From positions 121,955 through 185,954 of the forward strand of contig NZ_QPJD01000015.1 in assembly GCF_003337375.1 (NCBI RefSeq): a DNA stretch of 64,000 nt. Direction: 5' to 3'. The position numbers and the translations under genes were made by a program. This document shows positions 59,671 through 64,000 of the stretch, one piece after another. The DNA is from Paenibacillus prosopidis (GTDB lineage: Bacteria > Bacillota > Bacilli > Paenibacillales > Paenibacillaceae). How positions within the stretch are numbered: the first letter of the stretch is position 1; every line of letters starts with the position of its first letter. Under the pieces are notes generated by a model. That model did not search any database. It saw nothing but the letters and a program-made list of their open reading frames with translations, and was not told the DNA's origin.

Positions 59671-60081
59671 TCAGTTATCGATATGAAGAATAATAATATT
59701 CGATGTCTTCTTTTTCTCGTTGAAATAGACACTAGTTTCCCCCTTGCTCTCCTTCCACATATTCGAGCGGATCAGGTCTTTTAGAGCTTGAAAATCGCCT
59801 TTGCTCATCCCCTCATCTACAGCATTTTTGATAATCAAACGCCATTCATCATCCAAAATTTCATCCTCATGAATTTTTGGTAAAGGCTCTTCCCCCAGCA
59901 AATATTCTATGTTGGAATCCAAGGGAGCTGCAATTTTTGCCATGACTTGAAGAGAAGGGTTGTTTTGCATATTCCGTTCGATGTAGCTTAAATAGGACTT
60001 GGATACGCCTGCAAGATCGGCAAGCTTCGTTATCGAGTATCCCTTTTTTTCCCGTAGACTTTTAATCCGTTCCCCAATCAT
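59671..60081 (-). CDS. SinR-family regulator (second homologue, C-terminally extended)
   Basis: 136 residues from ATG 60081 behind AAAGGAG. The helix-turn-helix (MIGERIKSLREKKGYSITKL, AGVSKSYLSYIERNMQNNPS) is very close to SinR. The hook region is also present (ILDDEWRLIIKNAVDEGMSK, GDFQALKDLIRSNMWK). It then carries about 26 extra residues ending in a hydrophobic run (NIIILHIDN). SinI-binding may be changed. The promoter contains the same palindrome, so it is probably autoregulated. It lies between the EPS operon and the chemoreceptor gene. Confidence 0.86.
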   Translation of the reverse strand: MIGERIKSLREKKGYSITKLADLAGVSKSYLSYIERNMQNNPSLQVMAKIAAPLDSNIEYLLGEEPLPKIHEDEILDDEWRLIIKNAVDEGMSKGDFQALKDLIRSNMWKESKGETSVYFNEKKKTSNIIILHIDN

Positions 60082-60167
60082 AGTTTTCTCCTTTGCCAGT
60101 TTAGATCTACACTTGAATAGTAATAACCATATATGAAGCAATACGCGTAATAACAGACAACATAATC

Positions 60168-60196
60168 ATTTTAGTTCTTTAATAAGAACAGGTCAA
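60168..60196 (-). promoter_or_regulatory. Autoregulatory promoter of the second sinR homologue
   Basis: On the minus strand TTGACC (60196-60191), 17-base spacer, TAAAAT (60173-60168). The spacer contains the palindrome GTTCTTTAATAAGAAC (60174-60189, plus strand). Same architecture as the EPS promoter. Confidence 0.72.
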
Positions 60197-60204
60197 CACT
60201 TAAA

Positions 60205-60254
60205 GAAAAAAAGCCCTCCCCGTTACAGAAATTCTGTAATTGCAGGAAGTGGCT
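60205..60254 (-). terminator. Intrinsic terminator of the chemoreceptor gene
   Basis: The palindrome TTACAGAAATTCTGTAA (60223-60239) lies inside an outer pairing of AGCC and GGCT. On the minus strand the 3' side is GGGAGGGCTTTTTTTC. It ends transcription 30-80 bases past the chemoreceptor stop, before the sinR promoter. Confidence 0.65.
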
Positions 60255-60283
60255 CCGAAGTTGTTAGTTTAATCATTACGTTA

Positions 60284-61741
60284 TTAAGTTTCCATCCATT
60301 CATTCGCAATATCTATGGCCCGCTTGAAACGTTCTCTGCCTTTATTAATCAGACCCTGCTTAGCTTTTTCATACTCGGCTTCCAGCATCCATTTAGCATT
60401 TTGATCTTTCACCACGCTAAATTCCTGCCATGAGCTTCTTAGGGAATCAAAATATCCCTTGTTAATCCCTTTGGTTGATTTCTCCTCAAGATGCCGGAAG
60501 CATGCAGCCAGCTCACTCTCCATCGCTTCTTTTTCCTGGTGCCAGAAGCGAATTTCCTCAGCGTCCCTCGAGTCAATCATCGACACCATGATGGATCGAA
60601 TACCCAAAGAACATTCTACCCACCGGTCTAATTCCTTTTGTAGAGGATGTGATTCGCTTCGGGAAGGAAGCTTAAACTGTGATACGACCGAACGCAGTGA
60701 TAAGCTGCTGCGCGTGGCTTCCCGTATGTCCTCGTTTATTTGCAAAATATTCTCTTGCTGGATCTCGGTCGAAGCAAGCACTTCTTCACATCCTGCAGCT
60801 GCCTCCTCGATCATAGCTGATGTTTGATTGAGGGAATCAGCAATAGAGGAGCTATTTGCCGTAATAATCCCAAAACGGCCATCCACTTCCTTCATTTGGA
60901 TCAGAATGCGGCCAAGGAATGCTTCCATCTCTTCATATTTGTTCACAGACGCCCCCATCGTCTTTACGCCTACACCCACTGCCTCTTGCATACTATCGAT
61001 ACCTGTTTTTAAACCTTGAGCATTGTCCGTTACCCACTGGATCTGCTCATTAATGCTTAGGGTAGCCTGGCTCGTCTGAATCGCCAGCTTCGAAATTTCG
61101 CTGGCAACAACTGCAAAGCCTTTTCCCTGCTCTCCTGCTCGTGCTGCTTCAATATTCGCATTCAAAGCAAGCAATTGCGTTTGGCCCGAGATTTCTTCGA
61201 TCAGCCGAACAATATTTGTAATTTGACTAAGTGCTTTATTTAATTCATTCATCCCTTCATAAATCCCAGTGCTTTCATAAGATATCCGGTTCATTTGCTC
61301 CTTCGAGGATATCATTTCTTGTTTGCCGGCAGCGACTTCTTCCGAAAAACCAAGAGCTTCCTTAACCAACGAGGCATTATTTTCACCTACGTCCTTCAGA
61401 ACAACGTGTATTTGAGCCATGTCATCCGCCATCTTATGGGCATGCTCCGAAGTATCCTGCATGCCAACCGCAATTTCCCGGATTGTGGCTGTGACTCCTT
61501 CCACCTGCTCGGTAATGAGCTCGGATTTAGATCTCATATCCACCATTTTTTTGTGCAAGTGCATGGATGATCGATTCACCAAACGAATCAAAGCCTTTAA
61601 ACTGCTTATCGTTTTTTTGAGCGCAACCATTAACAAATGGTCTCTACCGTTAGATGATAGATTCATACTAAAATCACCGACTGACATGTTCGCCAATTGT
61701 TCTTCCATCCATCGGCTTGTAAAAGAGCGAAACAGCTTCAT
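60284..61741 (-). CDS. Soluble methyl-accepting chemotaxis protein, 485 aa
   Basis: ATG 61741 follows AAGGAGG. The signalling tip is visible near residues 190-230: LIEEISGQTQLLALNANIEA then ARAGEQGKGFAVVASEISKL. There is no membrane helix and no periplasmic domain, so the receptor is cytosolic. The last 110 residues are a helical extension (SSWQEFSVVKDQNAKWMLEA) after the signalling domain, possibly a sensor. A sigma-D promoter lies upstream, which ties it to motility rather than matrix. Confidence 0.86.
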   Translation of the reverse strand: MKLFRSFTSRWMEEQLANMSVGDFSMNLSSNGRDHLLMVALKKTISSLKALIRLVNRSSMHLHKKMVDMRSKSELITEQVEGVTATIREIAVGMQDTSEHAHKMADDMAQIHVVLKDVGENNASLVKEALGFSEEVAAGKQEMISSKEQMNRISYESTGIYEGMNELNKALSQITNIVRLIEEISGQTQLLALNANIEAARAGEQGKGFAVVASEISKLAIQTSQATLSINEQIQWVTDNAQGLKTGIDSMQEAVGVGVKTMGASVNKYEEMEAFLGRILIQMKEVDGRFGIITANSSSIADSLNQTSAMIEEAAAGCEEVLASTEIQQENILQINEDIREATRSSLSLRSVVSQFKLPSRSESHPLQKELDRWVECSLGIRSIMVSMIDSRDAEEIRFWHQEKEAMESELAACFRHLEEKSTKGINKGYFDSLRSSWQEFSVVKDQNAKWMLEAEYEKAKQGLINKGRERFKRAIDIANEWMET

Positions 61742-61826
61742 CCAATCCCTCCTTAGTGTTAACATATTAACTGACGCAAAAAAACCCTGAAAAACCTTTT
61801 GAAGCCAGCCAAAAGAAACGTTTTAT

Positions 61827-61853
61827 CTATCGGCTTTATCAAAAAGATTTTTA
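61827..61853 (-). promoter_or_regulatory. Sigma-D (flagellar sigma factor) promoter of the chemoreceptor gene
   Basis: On the minus strand TAAA (61853-61850), exactly 15 bases, then GCCGATAG (61834-61827). The sigma-D consensus is TAAA-N14-16-GCCGATAT. It lies about 86 bases before the start codon, the expected place for a chemotaxis gene. Confidence 0.78.
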
Positions 61854-61998
61854 CAAGGCCCCGTTGCCCAAGATGGTATAAACAACAGTGTGAATATCAT
61901 CTTATTTTGTCGTAAGTATGTAGAAAATTATACTAATCTACTCGAAATTTGTCTAGTGAAAGCATAATACTGGAAGTTTCACAATAAATCTTGCAAAA

Positions 61999-62634
61999 CT
62001 AACTAATTAAAAGACGAAACCCTTCATAACCAAAATAACCGCCAAAACAAATCTGTGAAAAACCTGACAGGACGGATATAAGTCGAAGAAGCCGATTGGT
62101 CAGCCACTTTCTGAAAAATCCGGCGATGCCCGCCATCGAAAAGTCCCATAAAGCGATACCTGCAATAATTGCTAAACTGGCCGCCGCGAGCTGGTAAAGT
62201 TCATAATGCACGGATTTTTCTGCTAATACTGACCCATATATGCCTAGCCAAAATAAAATAGTCATTGGGTTTGAGACAGACATGAGAAAACCTGAAAACA
62301 ATGTTTTTTTATAGTTCCCTTCACTCAATTTTGATTCGTTACGGAAATCAAAAGCCTTTCGAGCACCAAAAAAACTCTCAATCCCGGTATAGATAAGAAC
62401 AAAAGCGCCGAATAACCATAGAAACGTTTTAATGAACGGAGTCGTAATAAAATGTACAAGTCCCAAATAAACAAGCATCATATAGAGAATATCTGCAAAC
62501 ATAGCACCAATCCCAATCATCCATGCATGTGTAAAACCTCGTTTGATGCCTGTGTCGATCTGAGCCGCATTAATCGGTCCTATAGGAGCAGAAAGCGATA
62601 ACCCGAGTATAAAGTAACTTATAAGTATGGACAT
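61999..62634 (-). CDS. LysE/RhtB-family exporter, 211 aa
   Basis: About six membrane helices. The N-terminus SYFILGLSLSAPIGPINAAQ carries the LysE motif (G-x-x-x-PGP type, here APIGPIN), and SVSNPMTILFWLGIYG the second. ATG 62634 follows GGAGGGA; the frame to 62685 upstream has no site. Families of this type export amino acids or small metabolites. Cargo unknown. Single gene. Confidence 0.87.
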   Translation of the reverse strand: MSILISYFILGLSLSAPIGPINAAQIDTGIKRGFTHAWMIGIGAMFADILYMMLVYLGLVHFITTPFIKTFLWLFGAFVLIYTGIESFFGARKAFDFRNESKLSEGNYKKTLFSGFLMSVSNPMTILFWLGIYGSVLAEKSVHYELYQLAAASLAIIAGIALWDFSMAGIAGFFRKWLTNRLLRLISVLSGFSQICFGGYFGYEGFRLLIS

Positions 62635-62763
62635 TATTGTGATTCCCTCCAATACATTGTCCAGGCAATGAGCCTGCTTGTACATTGTATTCGTTTAGAG
62701 GAAATTGTAGGACAAATCTGATTTATACTTTTTAACCTTTGTTGTAATTTGCTTTTACTAAAT

Positions 62764-62786
62764 TGAAAACCGGCCTTGCGGCCGGC
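62764..62786 (-). terminator. Intrinsic terminator of the Gln-rich gene
   Basis: On the minus strand CCGGCC-GCAA-GGCCGG followed by TTTTC. Confidence 0.75.
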
Positions 62787-62817
62787 TTTGTTAAGGGGTA
62801 TTCAAATTCCAGTGCTA

Positions 62818-63153
62818 TTATTGGAATTTCAATTGATCATTGGCAAGATTCGTTTGCTGTTGATTAAAAGCAGATAGAGAATAACTTTGAACGGTTTGTT
62901 CAAGCTGTCTGCAAATCTGGGAAACCTGTTGCATTTGCTGCATCGCTAGCTGATGACCATGCAGTGCAGTCTGAATAACCTGAGAGGCCTTATGCTCTCT
63001 TTGCGCTAATTCTTCAAGTGTCCGTGCATTTTGTTGTTCTTGTTGAAGCATTTGCTGATACATTTGGGATGCCTGCTGCGTCTGATTCATCATTTGATTA
63101 ATGATTTGTTCGCATTGGTTGATTTGGTTAGCCAAGTTTTGATTCTGATACAA
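62818..63153 (-). CDS. Small Gln-rich coiled-coil protein, 111 aa
   Basis: About a quarter of the residues are Gln and the sequence is helical (QIINQMMNQTQQASQMYQQM, QQEQQNARTLEELAQREHKA). No signal peptide and a single Cys in QCEQII and another in QICRQ. TTG 63153 has a strong GGAGG site at nine-base spacing. Such proteins are often spore-associated in Bacillales, but I do not recognise a family. It has its own terminator. Confidence 0.66.
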   Translation of the reverse strand: MYQNQNLANQINQCEQIINQMMNQTQQASQMYQQMLQQEQQNARTLEELAQREHKASQVIQTALHGHQLAMQQMQQVSQICRQLEQTVQSYSLSAFNQQQTNLANDQLKFQ

Positions 63154-63276
63154 TTGAAATTACCTCCACTATTTTTCATTTTTTTACCTAGCTATTATGT
63201 TCTACGGCTTCATTTCCTATTCAGATTCCTAAGGTTAATCTCAAAAAAATTTAATCCATAGATCAAGGTTTTACAG

Positions 63277-63486
63277 TTAGCGGACCATATCGGCTAAACC
63301 AGGGCTATGCTTATTCGCCATCTCTGAAAGCTGAGGTACGGGAAAGCCCTTAGGAGGTTGTGTTACGGCTAATTCCCCGTTATTCCGGCTTGGCGTACTT
63401 CCATGAAAAATCTCTGCAATACGAGTATCATCTAGCCTAAAATTAAATTGAACATTATGGTATCCCAGATCTTCTGGCACAAGCAA
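63277..63486 (-). pseudogene. Possible gene remnant (69-codon frame)
   Basis: The frame reads PEDLGYHNVQFNFRLDDTRI and PQLSEMANKHSPGLADMVR with normal protein-like composition. The first start is a TTG at 63486 with no ribosome-binding site; coding-like residues continue upstream to a stop at about 63526 without any good start. A degraded gene or chance frame are both possible. The rest of 63154-63689 shows no gene. Confidence 0.3.
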
Positions 63487-63689
63487 GTCGCGGAACTGTT
63501 TATCTTTTCCCCTAAAGTTAAATCATATATAAGTTTGTCTTGAAGTTAATTAAATATCCTGCCATTATTTTCGCGGGTTTTGAATGTATGACATCACACC
63601 TTGTTAGTTAAAGTAGATGTATTGCTATATACATTAGCAATTGAAATGAATATCGAAGTTAGTTAACTAATTATCCTGGAGGAATCCTT

Positions 63690-63800
63690 ATGTATGAACC
63701 AAACGAAAATAAGAAACAAAACATCCAATCTAATTCTAAAACTTACGAAAAATTGTTAACTCAGAAAATCCGAAAAGACAAACCAATGAAAAATAACTAA
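63690..63800 (+). CDS. Small basic peptide gene, 36 aa
   Basis: ATG 63690 follows GGAGG at seven-base spacing. The 36-residue product is Lys/Asn-rich (MYEPNENKKQNIQSNSK, then TYEKLLTQKIRKDKPMKNN). The amphipathic C-terminal block recalls small basic Fur-regulated (Fbp-like) peptides, but no match can be claimed. A small hairpin CGGAGT-AA-ACTCCG follows the stop, then the terminator at 63843. Confidence 0.5.
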   Translation: MYEPNENKKQNIQSNSKTYEKLLTQKIRKDKPMKNN

Positions 63801-63842
63801 ACGGAGTAAACTCCGTGAGTTAGACTTGATAAAAAACAAAAA

Positions 63843-63868
63843 AACCACCTAAATGGTGGCTTGTTTTT
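63843..63868. terminator. Terminator between the small peptide gene and the rRNA operon
   Basis: CCACC-TAAAT-GGTGG with TTGTTTTT on the plus side and a run of seven T then GTTTTTT on the minus side. It probably ends the rRNA operon on the minus strand and the small peptide gene on the plus strand. Confidence 0.78.
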
Positions 63869-63964
63869 ATAAGGCTTGCGCCTTGAAAACTGGATACGAA
63901 AGAAGTTGCTGCTGAACTTTAGCTGTTTGTCTGCCGGATGTATGGGTCCAGGCAAACGGTTTTA

Positions 63965-64000
63965 GGATAAGCCCTCGACCGATTAGTATTCGTCAGCTGC
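63965..64000 (-). rRNA. rrl: 23S ribosomal RNA, 3' end (partial)
   Basis: The minus strand reads GCAGCTGACGAATACTAATC then GGTCGAGGGCTTATCC, the conserved 3' end of Bacillales 23S rRNA. Only 36 bases are in the window; the gene continues to the right. About 100 bases of typical rRNA operon trailer (ATCCAGTTTTCAAGGCGC) follow, and then a terminator. No 5S gene lies in that trailer. Confidence 0.85.

Noticed and set aside
60284..61741. Membrane chemoreceptor
   Set aside because: No hydrophobic helix long enough to cross the membrane was found in the N-terminal 100 residues.
1..64000. CRISPR array, insertion sequence or tRNA gene
   Set aside because: No regularly spaced repeats, transposase motifs with terminal repeats, or cloverleaf sequences were noticed by eye; a tool scan could still find a short one.

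Overview
The window reads as chromosome of a Paenibacillus-type, endospore-forming Firmicute. The evidence is four YheC/YheD spore-coat ATP-grasp genes, a three-domain SLH protein, an EcsAB transporter, a Bacillus-like eps locus with SinR/SinI-type regulators, a paeninodin-type lasso peptide cluster, strong AAGGAGG ribosome-binding sites with frequent TTG/GTG starts, and the 3' end of a 23S rRNA gene at the right edge. No complete transposon, prophage, tRNA or CRISPR array was seen.

Layout. 1-8.4 kb: 5' part of a YtoI-type HTH-DRTGG-CBS regulator, a few small genes, then a yheA-like gene beside four tandem YheC/YheD genes. 8.4-27.5 kb: housekeeping and accessory genes (HAD phosphatase, phosphatidylserine decarboxylase, two AraC regulators, PLP aminotransferase, EcsAB, SLH protein, DEAD-box helicase, SDR, CheX, zinc phospholipase-like protein, collagen/beta-helix protein, HRDC protein, DUF3055, PhyH dioxygenase, metallophosphoesterase). 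27.5-34.5 kb: a complete lasso peptide operon (cyclase, precursor, HPr-kinase-like kinase, RRE protein, leader peptidase, exporter), followed by a SinR homologue and a convergent SinI-like gene. 34.5-60.1 kb: a roughly 25 kb exopolysaccharide locus, mostly on the minus strand, transcribed from a Wzz/tyrosine-kinase pair at the right through dehydratase, GalU, glycosyltransferases, EpsG, EpsL and EpsN to pyruvyl transferase, GH88, flippase and GalE. It is headed by a second SinR homologue. 60.2-64 kb: a soluble chemoreceptor with a sigma-D promoter, a LysE exporter, a Gln-rich small protein, a 36-residue peptide gene and the rRNA operon end.

How it fits together. A 16-bp palindrome, consensus GTTCTTTAWWAAGAAC, resembles the Bacillus subtilis SinR operator. 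It recurs upstream of the lasso operon (twice), the EPS operon, the second sinR, galE, a nucleotidyltransferase gene and the epsC homologue. In the EPS and second sinR promoters it exactly fills the 17-bp spacer between -35 and -10. The main hypothesis from this window is that a phosphorylated lasso peptide and a biofilm exopolysaccharide belong to one SinR/SinI regulon. A nucleotidyltransferase inside the EPS locus is a candidate second tailoring enzyme for the lasso peptide. An EAR-type processive antitermination RNA appears to lie between the epsB and epsC homologues.

Everything here was read by eye from the sequence. Family names rest on recognised motifs, not on database searches.
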